Assembly (NCBI RefSeq): GCF_900120295.1
Contig: NZ_LT635470.1
Location: forward strand, 744,001-808,000
Source: Blautia sp. Marseille-P3201T
GTDB taxonomy: Bacteria; Bacillota; Clostridia; Lachnospirales; Lachnospiraceae
Direction of reading: 5' to 3'
Length of the DNA stretch: 64,000 bases
In this document: positions 1 through 6,915 of the stretch, piece by piece
How positions within the stretch are numbered: the stretch's first letter is position 1
How the letters are laid out: each line of letters begins with the position of its first letter
Program-made: the position numbers and the translations under genes
The notes under the pieces: model-generated
The model's input: the letters and a program-made list of their open reading frames with translations, nothing else
Told to the model about the DNA's origin: nothing
Database searches by the model: none

Positions 1-139
1 CTCCAGCAAAAAAGGTAATATTACTGTTAAATTCCAAATATTTTAAATTTTTCAGAACAGAAATATTCCTTAAATAAGAACGTTCCGGAATTCTATTCCA
101 GTCAATTTCTATGGTTTGTATAAATTTATTTGATTTCAT
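1..139 (-). CDS. AAA-type ATPase, N-terminal fragment (runs off left edge)
   Basis: Reading leftward from the ATG at 137-139 gives 46 codons open to the window edge, beginning MKSNKFIQTIEIDW and ending SNITFFAG. An N-terminal strand followed by 'NITFFxG' is the usual lead-in to a Walker A loop in RecF/SMC-like AAA ATPases, so the P-loop should begin just outside the window. A weak ribosome site (TAGG) lies upstream. The family call rests on this short stretch only; a toxin-antitoxin or defence ATPase is possible but cannot be judged. Confidence 0.55.
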   Translation of the reverse strand, partial: MKSNKFIQTIEIDWNRIPERSYLRNISVLKNLKYLEFNSNITFFAG

Positions 140-176
140 AATGAATACCTACATACTAAAATAATCTTATGCTTGT

Positions 177-362
177 TTATTTCTCTTCTTTTAGCAAATT
201 AATAACACACAGTATCGTCATACATGGCGCAAACATACAGAAAAATCGAAAAACTATTTCATACTTTATATCATTCGGTAAAAAGGTTAATCCGATTACT
301 GATGAAATGCAAACTGCAATAATTGTAATAATTCCAAATACAATTTTTCCTTTTCTACCCAT
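177..362 (-). CDS. small two-helix membrane protein
   Basis: A 61-residue protein with two hydrophobic segments (about residues 7-27 and 36-56), a basic start MGRKGK and a charged end KEEK. A strong ribosome site (AGGGAGG, about 6 nt before the ATG) supports it as a real gene. The predicted topology is a hairpin in the cytoplasmic membrane. I do not recognise the family. It lies in a run of small genes on the same strand next to a similar two-helix protein, which suggests cargo of an accessory region. Confidence 0.6.
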   Translation of the reverse strand: MGRKGKIVFGIITIIAVCISSVIGLTFLPNDIKYEIVFRFFCMFAPCMTILCVINLLKEEK

Positions 363-415
363 AGCTTTTCCTCCCTATATCTGTGTTAAGATATGATGGA
401 TTTATTAAATTAAGC

Positions 416-598
416 TTATTTCTGTTTTCTATATAGATAAAATGCAGCTATACTAATCAATATCGGAAATATCACTAATCCATAATTAACACCTGCAAAT
501 CCTCGTTCTTGTACTCTTGTAATAAAGCGAGGAATTTCTCCAAATAACAAGTCCATGATTGTAAAAATACAAATTATCAAGTACACTTTCTTTTTCAT
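416..598 (-). CDS. small two-helix membrane protein
   Basis: A 60-residue protein beginning MKKKVYL with hydrophobic segments at about residues 4-20 and 38-55, separated by a short loop with charged residues (RFITRVQERG). An AGAGG site precedes the ATG by about 8 nt. It is in the same orientation as the neighbouring 61-residue membrane protein, and the two may be co-transcribed. No family is recognised and no function is proposed. Confidence 0.6.
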   Translation of the reverse strand: MKKKVYLIICIFTIMDLLFGEIPRFITRVQERGFAGVNYGLVIFPILISIAAFYLYRKQK

Positions 599-663
599 AA
601 GCAGTACCTCTTTCCATATCAGAAATTACATTCTAACCATACTGTGCTTAATTGCATCTAATT

Positions 664-924
664 TCATCTACTGCCTTTATTTGTAAATGTTTTGGTTTCT
701 TTAAATAGTTTCGGTTCATTTTCAATTAAATCCTCTGCCAAATATTTTGCATCTAAATTTTCTATTCCATATTTTCCCTTTTCTATTTGTTCTGCCAATT
801 TACTGGAATAGTAAATATCAAATGCTTTTCTAAGTTCTATTTTTTTAATTTTAGAAATTGCGTTAATAATATCGTTTTCCAGATTTTGCTTATATACTTC
901 TTCCAATTCCTTTTTATCTACCAT
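664..924 (-). CDS. 86-residue hypothetical protein, third gene of the DUF3791/DUF3990 operon
   Basis: A charged, helical protein of 86 residues (MVDKKELEEVYKQ... to TNKGSR) with no signal peptide or membrane segment. Its ATG overlaps the last codons of the DUF3990-type reading frame upstream (that frame ends ...HGR-stop across this ATG), so the two are translationally coupled. With the DUF3791 gene, this makes a three-gene operon. Function unknown. Tight coupling to DUF3990, a suspected toxin/ADP-ribosyltransferase-like fold, would fit a cognate partner, but that is inference. Confidence 0.6.
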   Translation of the reverse strand: MVDKKELEEVYKQNLENDIINAISKIKKIELRKAFDIYYSSKLAEQIEKGKYGIENLDAKYLAEDLIENEPKLFKETKTFTNKGSR

Positions 925-1402
925 GTTTTACAACCTCATATGCTTCTTTAAAAACAAGAATTTTATCCAAAGTTTCTTGATTAACAATACATATTTGATT
1001 ATTCATTTTACAATACCTCAATTCCTCTAAAACTTTTTTCTTGTCCCAAAGTCCTTTAAAGTACATATCTACTGTTTTGAATACATCATCATCCGCACAT
1101 TTCCTAAAACAATATCATATTTTTGATTTAGTGCCAGCCCTTTACGACATGCACATACAAAATCAATCCACTTTTCATTTTCATTTTCAAAGGACAATAC
1201 ATTGAAATTGCTCCAATCCTCAATCAATTCGTAAACATTTACAATCGCTGGTTTTTCTTGACGCATTCCCTTTCGTACTGCCCATTTCTGTGCCTGTTCT
1301 TCAAAAAGTAATATAAAAACCTTTACCGAAATCTAAATATCTTTTCGAATGAAATACATCTGGCTTCTTTATAATATCTGTTGCTCCATGATAAACAATC
1401 AT
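914..1402 (-). pseudogene. DUF3990-type protein, broken by two frameshifts
   Basis: Starting at the ATG 1400-1402, one frame reads MIVYHGATDIIKKPD...YLDFGKGFYIT and then hits a stop. The next frame continues FEEQAQKWAVRKG...KYDIVLGNV. A third frame resumes DDDVFKTVDMYFKGLW...VVKHGR to the stop at 914. Together they rebuild a full DUF3990-type protein ('YHG' start, 'LDFGKGFY', 'G.VADD'). The breaks lie in a T-run near 1320 and at a missing G near 1083. The start overlaps the DUF3791 stop (ATGA). Either a true pseudogene or two sequencing indels; the flanking genes are intact. Confidence 0.75.
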
Positions 1403-1617
1403 ACAAGAACTCCTTTTTCTCTTACAAACTCTGTAATATCTTCTACTAAATACTCTTTCCCCTGTGTATGAAGCACATCATAACATCTAATAATATAATT
1501 ATCCAAAATTCCTGTTGTATTTAATATTTTATATACAGAAGCAGGAGACATTTGCCACTTTTCTGCAAGCGCATACAAAATAAATATTGAAAATGTCAAT
1601 TCTTTTTTCTCACACAT
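1399..1617 (-). CDS. DUF3791 family protein
   Basis: A 72-residue protein with the DUF3791 pattern: an N-terminal helix, then 'VYKILNTTGILDNYIIRCYDVLHTQGKEYLVEDI' (the 'YDVLHTQG' signature), then a C-terminal helix. It has an excellent ribosome site (AAGGAGGATTGTTATG). DUF3791 genes are commonly found directly upstream of DUF3990 genes in Lachnospiraceae, and here the stop codon overlaps the DUF3990-type ATG. The biochemical role is unknown; pairing with a suspected toxin-like partner suggests an antitoxin-like or complex-forming role, which is unproven. Confidence 0.75.
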   Translation of the reverse strand: MCEKKELTFSIFILYALAEKWQMSPASVYKILNTTGILDNYIIRCYDVLHTQGKEYLVEDITEFVREKGVLV

Positions 1618-1699
1618 AACAATCCTCCTTGCTATTTTCCTCTTTTCCTTATACTCATGATAGCAATCACCTTCAATTCACTTAATGCTACTATACTTC

Positions 1700-1731
1700 A
1701 ATTTGGTCATCAATTTTTTTAATTTAGTCAT
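1700..1731. repeat. two near-identical 11-bp direct repeats upstream of the DUF3791 operon
   Basis: AATTTGGTCAT (1700-1710) and AATTTAGTCAT (1721-1731) differ at one base and are exactly 21 bp apart, two helical turns. They lie in the roughly 220-bp gap upstream of DUF3791 and next to a TATAGT -10-like hexamer on the minus strand (1690-1695). This fits a dimeric regulator site. The remainder of the gap to 1843 is AT-rich with no other clear feature. Confidence 0.35.
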
Positions 1732-1843
1732 TTTAATTCATTTTGACATAATTAACAATTTTATCCCCCTGAAAAATATATTTTTTGCATTTTTTATTAA
1801 AGACATTATATCAAAAGCTATATTTTATTACAATGATTAAGCG

Positions 1844-2692
1844 CTACGCCTCCCATTCCCCATAATATTTAGAAATAGCTTCTCCAATATATTTTGTAAT
1901 CCCTTTTCCATACTGTCTGTCTGTTCCTTTTTCTAACCGAGAATGATTTAGATAATCTTTTGCGACTTTTAATAATAAAGCTTTCGCATTATCCATCTTA
2001 AAAAAATTTTTATAGTTTTCCCCCAATTCCTTAACAGCTTCCATTGCCATAATATCATCTGTGTTTTTCATTGCATAGGCAAATTTCTTATATGTTTTAT
2101 CTATTGCATCCTTATTTTTAATAAATTCTCCCTTATCTCCTGTTGCTTTCAAGCTTGCTTCCACTGCCTTTTCTTTGCTTCCGTATATCCCAATTAAGCT
2201 CTCACAAGCCTTTTCATCTTTAAAACTTTCTAACGCATCTTCTAGGAATGTTTCCATATTTCCGTACTTCTCAGAAATTATCTTTTTGTCCTTTTCACTC
2301 ATAATCTCTAAAGAGTGACAAATCATTTTTTGAATGTCATCATAGCTAAAACCTTCAAAACTCATAGGCTCTTCATTTTGCATCACATCGGAAATCAGTT
2401 CAATTATACTATTCAGATGATTGCGTTTCATTTCTAATATATTTTTCTGTGTTTCAAGGATTTTCCGATTATTTTTTTCACGTTGTTCCATAATCATTTT
2501 TATTTCTGACAGAGGGATTTCAAATTCTCGATAAAACATAATCTCACGTAGCTGTTTCAATGAATTTTCATCATATAAACGATACCCTGCTGCCGTTATC
2601 TTTGTTGGTTTTAATAATCCGATTTCGTCATAATAACGCAAGGTTCTAATGCTAATCCCTGTCAATTCTGATACCTCTTTAACTGTCTTCAT
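1844..2692 (-). CDS. MerR-family transcriptional regulator with C-terminal helical effector domain
   Basis: The winged-helix MerR domain is at the N terminus (MKTVKEVSELTGISIRTLRY, 'YYDEIGLLKPTK', 'GYRLYDENSLKQL'), followed by a long dimerisation helix and a helical C-terminal region of about 170 residues. The latter resembles TipAS-type drug-recognition domains in architecture, but the fit is weak. I place the start at 2692, where AAAAAAGGAG precedes the ATG, rather than 8 codons upstream. The 282-residue protein is likely autoregulated through the 19-bp-spacer promoter just upstream. Its ligand is unknown. Confidence 0.85.
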   Translation of the reverse strand: MKTVKEVSELTGISIRTLRYYDEIGLLKPTKITAAGYRLYDENSLKQLREIMFYREFEIPLSEIKMIMEQREKNNRKILETQKNILEMKRNHLNSIIELISDVMQNEEPMSFEGFSYDDIQKMICHSLEIMSEKDKKIISEKYGNMETFLEDALESFKDEKACESLIGIYGSKEKAVEASLKATGDKGEFIKNKDAIDKTYKKFAYAMKNTDDIMAMEAVKELGENYKNFFKMDNAKALLLKVAKDYLNHSRLEKGTDRQYGKGITKYIGEAISKYYGEWEA

Positions 2693-2711
2693 ATTTTCTC
2701 CTTTTTTCTTT

Positions 2712-2742
2712 ATCATAAACCCTTACGCAAGTGGAGAGTCAA
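2712..2742 (-). promoter_or_regulatory. MerR-type promoter with 19-bp spacer
   Basis: Minus-strand -35 TTGACT (2737-2742) and -10 TATGAT (2712-2717) are separated by 19 bp, containing CTTGCGTAAGGG. The overlong spacer with an imperfect dyad is the hallmark of promoters that MerR proteins untwist. Here it would drive the MerR gene itself. Confidence 0.75.
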
Positions 2743-2904
2743 GATAAAAATTTTTAATCCATAGAAAAAGAGGATTTGAAAAATTTCTAGTTTCTCAAAT
2801 TCTCTACTATTTCCTATATCTTTGCGATGTCAATAGTCTAAAAATTTTATGCTCATTTATATACAACAAGTTTATAAATTGTTGCAATATAGACCGGAGA
2901 TTAT

Positions 2905-3225
2905 TTACTTTTTCTTTTTGGTTTTTGGGATTGGTAGTTCCTCATACATAGCATTAAACAAACCTGTTAAAAACTCTTTATTTTCTACTTCCTCTACCAA
3001 TAACATTTCTTTCGCTCCCTCATAGGGCAGCTCGTACAAAACCATTGGCATATAACTAATTGCCGATTTTACCGGTTTGACAAGCAATCTATTATCATAA
3101 ATACCGCCAACAATCTTGCCACGATAATAGATAATAAATTCTCCCATCATAGCACGATATCCAATTTCTTCTAATTCGGATAACTGTCCTAAAATAAATT
3201 CCAAATATTCTTTACTTGATGCCAT
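2905..3225 (-). CDS. TfoX/Sxy N-terminal domain protein
   Basis: A 106-residue protein matching the TfoX N-terminal fold: 'MASSKEYLEFILGQL', 'YRAMMGEFIIYYRGKIVGGIYDNRLLVKP', then 'MVLYELPYEGAKEMLLVEEV'. The single-domain form is widespread in Firmicutes and is not evidence of competence. The start at 3225 is chosen because GAGGTG lies 5 nt upstream; the ORF could open 4 codons earlier. It ends in a lysine-rich tail (KTKKKK). It sits between the MerR gene and several acetyltransferases in the same orientation. Function unproven. Confidence 0.75.
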   Translation of the reverse strand: MASSKEYLEFILGQLSELEEIGYRAMMGEFIIYYRGKIVGGIYDNRLLVKPVKSAISYMPMVLYELPYEGAKEMLLVEEVENKEFLTGLFNAMYEELPIPKTKKKK

Positions 3226-3233
3226 AATACACC

Positions 3234-3371
3234 TCAAATTCCACTTGCAATAAAAAGATAATTTACATCCGCATCTTTATCAACATATACTACTTTCTCA
3301 CTTGCAAAGCCCGTCTCTTTATAATCTACTTCAAATCTATTTTCTTTACTCTGAAATATCTCCTCAAATCT
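3234..3371 (-). pseudogene. DUF6440-like remnant lacking a start codon
   Basis: This minus-strand frame reads RFEEIFQSKENRFEVDY..., then VVYVDKDADVNYLFIASG and a stop. It resembles the core of DUF6440 proteins ('RFEV...DKETGVNYLF..SGYAGG') but stops where the conserved glycine-rich tail should follow. It is closed upstream by TAG at 3372-3374 with no ATG/GTG/TTG in frame. The stop lies just 5' of the TfoX-like gene's ribosome site. Probably a truncated relic; chance similarity is possible. Confidence 0.4.
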
Positions 3372-3395
3372 CTATATTTTATATATTGTAAAACA

Positions 3396-3854
3396 TTATA
3401 CTGCCATAATATATACTTGACATGGGTTCCATTTATCCCATAGTGTTGGAAACACCTCAAATTCTTTAAAACCAAGAGCCAAATAAAACCTGTTTGTTTC
3501 ATCATAGGTTTCATATTTTCCCATTTGAACTGTTTTAACCTGAATAAAAGAATATCCCTTTTCCTGAATTTCTTTTTTCGCGTATTCAAATAATACCTTA
3601 CCAATTCCATTATGATGATATTCTTTTAACACGCCTATCACTGCCAATTCCACTGTATCTTTTCCTGTCTCTTTCAAATATAAAAAACCAATGTTTTTTT
3701 CATTTTTGCGTGCACAATAGAAAGGTTTCCCAACAGAGTCTTCTATATATTCCTCTCTTGCTTCAGGAATACCAAACCAGCCGGGCAATGCTTCGAGCAC
3801 ATTCCGTGCAATTTTCTTTTTTTCCAAATCATCTGTAACTTTTACTATATCCAC
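3396..3854 (-). CDS. GNAT family N-acetyltransferase
   Basis: 152 residues with GNAT features: the central strand 'VELAVIGVLKEYHHNGIGKVLFEYAKKEI', where HHNGIGK occupies the acetyl-CoA-binding R/Q-x-x-G-x-G/A loop, and the late element 'TNRFYLALGFKEFEVFP', typical of small-molecule GNATs. Cytoplasmic; the substrate is unknown. It is followed on the same strand by other small accessory genes. No frame disruption is seen, unlike two of its neighbours. Confidence 0.85.
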   Translation of the reverse strand: MDIVKVTDDLEKKKIARNVLEALPGWFGIPEAREEYIEDSVGKPFYCARKNEKNIGFLYLKETGKDTVELAVIGVLKEYHHNGIGKVLFEYAKKEIQEKGYSFIQVKTVQMGKYETYDETNRFYLALGFKEFEVFPTLWDKWNPCQVYIMAV

Positions 3855-3871
3855 AATTTATCTCACCCCTA

Positions 3872-4338
3872 TTACCCAAACGTCTTTAATAAATAATCAT
3901 CTATATCAGCCCTTGAGTGGAAGACATAAATGCTCTTTTCGCCTTTGTATCTATCAAGCAATTCATATACCATTGGCAATTCTTTTTTAGGGAAATCAAT
4001 AATCCATTGCCTAAATTCTTCATCAAACTCTGTCTCTATCCATGGCATATCTACACGTTGCTTGCCTATGCGTGATTTTGCTCCAGCCAAACATTCCTCT
4101 ACCGGAAAATCCAATAAAAATATAGCTTCACACGCTTGAATACGCATTTCAAGTGTTCTTCCGTAATTTCCATCAATAATCCATTTGTCCTTTAAAATAA
4201 TTTCTTTTAATTTCTCGTCAAATATATTTCTGTCCACAGTTGTCCTGTCCGGCTTGTGCCATAGCATATCGAGATAGTACAAAGGCAAGTGCTTTTTCCT
4301 GCACCCGGACAGCCAATTATAATTGCTTTTTGAAACAT
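3872..4338 (-). pseudogene. FlaR/adenylate-kinase-like nucleotide kinase, P-loop out of frame
   Basis: From the ATG at 4336-4338, preceded by a strong GGAGG, translation gives MFQKAIIIGCPGAGKST, a perfect Walker A loop (GCPGAGKS). It then runs out of frame near 4285. The other frame continues LPLYYLDMLWHKPDRTTVDRN...WIIDGNYGRTLEMR to the stop at 3872, matching the body of 'DNA topology modulation' (FlaR-like) kinases. About 10 residues normally lie between 'GKST' and 'LPLYYLD' and are absent, so a deletion of roughly 30 nt that is not a multiple of three likely broke the gene. Confidence 0.75.
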
Positions 4339-4403
4339 AGAAAGTTACCTCCAAATAAAGTATCTGTTTAATAAATTGTAATTATTGCACCACAAACTGG
4401 AAA

Positions 4404-4856
4404 TTATCTATGGATATACATTCTTGTCATATCAGGCTCATTATCCCCTTGAACCATACACAAAAATTCCCAGCCATATTTTTCATAAAAGTTTACATGG
4501 TCTGTAATCAAATAGACAGGAGTAATTCCCTTTGACTTCATATCCTTCACAACAATATCAAGTAATTGTCCGGCAATTCCTTGACAGCGGTATTCCTGTT
4601 CTGTATATACTGCGCATACATTTGGCGTAAGGTCTTTCCTGTTATGAAAATCGTTTTCAATCACACCCAGACCACCTACAATGCGCCCACTTTCTAAGCA
4701 GAGATACCAACCATATTCTGTTTCATGATTGAGATATGCTTCCATACATTCAAGATACGCTTCTTGTGGCACTTCCCATTTATCATGAAACCATGCAGCA
4801 GCCGCTTCTTTTAATTCTGGTTTTTGTCTTAAAGTAACATAGGTAAATTCTTTCAT
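4404..4856 (-). CDS. GNAT family N-acetyltransferase
   Basis: 150 residues starting MKEFTYVTLRQKPELK, with the GNAT core 'GWYLCLESGRIVGGLGVIENDFH' and acetyl-CoA loop 'EQEYRCQGIAGQLLDIVV', then 'VYLITDHVNFYEKYGWEFLCMV'. The motif-A loop is R-C-Q-G-I-A. I prefer the start at 4856 because GGAG lies 6 nt upstream; an in-frame ATG also exists 7 codons earlier. The pattern resembles aminoglycoside-acetyltransferase-like GNATs, but the substrate cannot be assigned. Confidence 0.85.
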   Translation of the reverse strand: MKEFTYVTLRQKPELKEAAAAWFHDKWEVPQEAYLECMEAYLNHETEYGWYLCLESGRIVGGLGVIENDFHNRKDLTPNVCAVYTEQEYRCQGIAGQLLDIVVKDMKSKGITPVYLITDHVNFYEKYGWEFLCMVQGDNEPDMTRMYIHR

Positions 4857-4882
4857 ATCTGTCTCCACAACTTTCAAATTTG

Positions 4883-5302
4883 CTAAATTTCCTTAATAAG
4901 AAACAGTTCCATTGGTTGCTCATATCCCGGAATATCTATAACAAAACCACCACAATCTTTATATCCTAATTTTCTATAAAAATGCTGTGCTTCTTCATCA
5001 ACCTGCGTAGAAGTCAGAAGCATACCATATCCTTGTGATTTCATCTCAGCTTCCCAATGCTCCATAAGTTTTTTCCCATAACCTTTTCCCTGATAATTCC
5101 AATCAACAAATAACATTGTACAAAATGGCGTATTATCCCAAAAAAGATTATATCTCAACAAGCCTATCGGTTTATTATCATCTAATAAAACATTTCATCT
5201 TTCTTCTCTAACTTTACTGTCAAATTCCTGTTCTGGCAAATGCTTATCAAGATTATACCAAAACTCCTTATCTTCTAATTGAACATATCTAATTTCCAGC
5301 AT
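4883..5302 (-). pseudogene. GNAT acetyltransferase interrupted by in-frame TGA
   Basis: The frame opens at ATG 5300-5302 with a ribosome site (GAGGCGAGGAA): MLEIRYVQLEDKEFWYNL...SKVREER, stops at TGA 5195-5197, and continues in the same frame NVLLDDNKPIGLLRYNLFWDN...NYQGKGYGKKL...LGYKDCGGF to 4883. The acetyl-CoA loop (Q-G-K-G-Y-G) is intact. Related GNATs read 'KRGYVLL' at the stop, so a GGA-to-TGA change plausibly killed the gene. Residual expression of the C-terminal 92 residues from an internal ATG would lack the N-terminal strands. Confidence 0.75.
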
Positions 5303-5635
5303 TTCCTCGCCTCTTTAACTTCTAATTTCCCTTGATTTCATGTACTATATATAATATGTAGTAATAAACTAAAAATATGGAAACAATAAAACGCTTTTCC
5401 TATGTCTGATTATTCCTACGACTATTATAACAAATATACTCAGAGGTGTAAGCAAAAATCTGTTTACTTAAAGGATTTATGATTTTATATAACCAGCAAA
5501 TCTGATTATGAGTTCTGTGAACAGAACTGCAAGAATTCAAGGTATTTTTCCGATTGATTTTTCTTAGAAAACTGCATATACTGGAAAGTAGGAATAATCC
5601 TACTTTCCCTATTTTATAAAAGGTGGTGTAATATT
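5303..5635. other. non-coding gap with a palindrome and an 11-bp hairpin upstream of the AbrB/Uma2 pair
   Basis: No gene is seen in this 333-nt AT-rich gap. Two symmetric elements stand out: GTTCTGT-GA-ACAGAAC (5512-5527), a perfect palindromic operator candidate, and an 11-bp stem GGAAAGTAGGA/TCCTACTTTCC with a 4-nt loop (5583-5608), followed by CTATTTTAT. The hairpin is 19 nt before the ribosome site of the AbrB-like gene. It may be a terminator for incoming transcription or a leader attenuator. Confidence 0.45.
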
Positions 5636-5905
5636 ATGGCAGCAAATATATTTATAGACAATGCAAAAGTCATGTCAAAAGGTCAGGTTACTATTCCCAA
5701 GGATATTCGTGAAATTCTTGGAGTAACCAGCGATGACCGCATCACATTTATTGTAGAAGGAAACACCGTTCGTATTGTAAACTCTGCCGCTTATGCCATG
5801 GAATTATTACAAAAAGAAATGTCCGGCGAAACAGTACGCACAGGTTTAATTTCTGATGATGATATCATGGCATTTGTAAAAGAATTAAGAAAAGAGCACA
5901 ACTAA
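5636..5905 (+). CDS. AbrB/MazE/SpoVT-type DNA-binding protein (antitoxin-like)
   Basis: 89 residues with the swapped-hairpin AbrB domain: 'KVMSKGQVTIPKDIREILGV...DRITFIVEGNTVRIVNS' (residues 11-50), then an acidic helical tail of the kind that binds a partner in MazE- or VapB-like antitoxins. Strong site AAAAGGTGG before the ATG. The next gene follows after 22 nt and encodes a Uma2-type nuclease-fold protein, so this protein may regulate or neutralise it. The palindrome at 5512-5527 is a plausible operator. Confidence 0.85.
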   Translation: MAANIFIDNAKVMSKGQVTIPKDIREILGVTSDDRITFIVEGNTVRIVNSAAYAMELLQKEMSGETVRTGLISDDDIMAFVKELRKEHN

Positions 5906-5927
5906 CCATTTGAAAGGAAGTATTTAT

Positions 5928-6470
5928 ATGACTTTACCTCAAGAACAAGATTACACTACTGAAGATATTTACGCCTTACCGGACGGGACTAGGGCGGAAT
6001 TGATTGACGGAAAGATTTATTACATGACACCGCCCAGCACAAAACATCAACGAATTTCTGGTTTTCTGCATAGTAAAATCTACCAATATATTTCAAATCA
6101 TAGTGGTACTTGCGAAACATTTACAGCCCCATTTGCAGTATTTTTATCTGAAGACAACAAAAATTACGTTGAGCCGGATATAAGTGTTATATGTGACAAA
6201 AGCAAGCTCACAGACAAAGGATGTGTAGGTGCACCAGACTGGATAATAGAAATTGTATTACCCGGCAGCAGACGAATGGACTACTTCACAAAACTTTTTA
6301 AATATCGCACTGCCGGTGTAAAAGAATATTGGCTTGTTGACTCCGATAAGAATAGAATTCTGGTATACAATTTTGAAAATGAAGATACTCAGGAATTTAC
6401 TTTTTCTGACATCATAAAAGCCGGTATATATACAGATTTATCTATTGATTTTTCACAGCTTAATATTTAG
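5928..6470 (+). CDS. Uma2 family endonuclease-fold protein (DUF820)
   Basis: 180 residues of the Uma2/PD-(D/E)XK class: 'YTTEDIYALPDGTRAELIDGKIYYMTPP' near the N terminus, then 'EPDISVICD' and 'PDWIIEIVLPGS', which carry the acidic and E-x-V elements of the nuclease core, and 'KLFKYRTAGVKEYWLVD' at the C terminus. I start at the ATG 5928 (AAAGGAAG, good spacing); an in-frame TTG lies at 5910. It forms an operon with the AbrB-like gene. The cellular role of this family is unsettled, and pairing with an antitoxin-like regulator suggests a toxin-antitoxin-like unit. Confidence 0.8.
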   Translation: MTLPQEQDYTTEDIYALPDGTRAELIDGKIYYMTPPSTKHQRISGFLHSKIYQYISNHSGTCETFTAPFAVFLSEDNKNYVEPDISVICDKSKLTDKGCVGAPDWIIEIVLPGSRRMDYFTKLFKYRTAGVKEYWLVDSDKNRILVYNFENEDTQEFTFSDIIKAGIYTDLSIDFSQLNI

Positions 6471-6576
6471 CTTTATCTATACAAGAGGACTTGCAAGGTT
6501 TCTGGTCTTTTCAAGTCCTCTGCTGTGTCATAGTTCTATTTCTCTATAAAAGAACAGGACAGAAACTGAGAATTGC

Positions 6577-6849
6577 TTATAATAAGTCAACATACTGTTT
6601 TGCTTCTACTAGTCCCATGGCGGTAATTTCTCTCACTTTTTTTACCGCTTCTACTTCTTTTCCATTATTTTTAAGATGAAGAATATATTCTTTGTCTTCA
6701 TCTGCTATATAATATGTTGCCAACTGATTATTTCCTGTCTGTTTGCATAAAACGTCAATCTGATTTTGCTGGGCTTTTATTTGTTTTTTTAATTTATCAA
6801 TTTCAATATAAAATAAAAGACCTATAATAATTAGCAGTAGATATAACAT
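6577..6849 (-). CDS. membrane-anchored protein with L7/L12 C-terminal-like domain
   Basis: 90 residues: an N-terminal membrane helix (MLYLLLIIIGLLFYIEI), a short coiled segment (DKLKKQIKAQQNQID), and a C-terminal stretch 'KEVEAVKKVREITAMGLVEAKQYVDLL' that closely follows the helix pattern of the ribosomal protein L7/L12 C-terminal domain. Strong site GGGAGGG before the ATG. Small proteins pairing a membrane helix with an L7/L12-like domain occur in Firmicutes as hypothetical proteins; whether they contact ribosome-bound factors is unknown. Confidence 0.7.
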   Translation of the reverse strand: MLYLLLIIIGLLFYIEIDKLKKQIKAQQNQIDVLCKQTGNNQLATYYIADEDKEYILHLKNNGKEVEAVKKVREITAMGLVEAKQYVDLL

Positions 6850-6915
6850 AAATTTTCCCTCCCATGATTACCCATAAAAATTATCATTTGCCACGCTTGG
6901 TACATGCCCAATTAT

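Noticed and set aside
3326-3610. 94-codon minus-strand ORF
   Set aside because: Out-of-frame shadow of the GNAT gene at 3396-3854.
5512-5527. SOS (LexA/DinR) box
   Set aside because: The Firmicutes box is GAAC-N4-GTTC; this palindrome has GTTC outside and GAAC inside-out (GTTC-N8-GAAC), and the genes downstream are not SOS genes.
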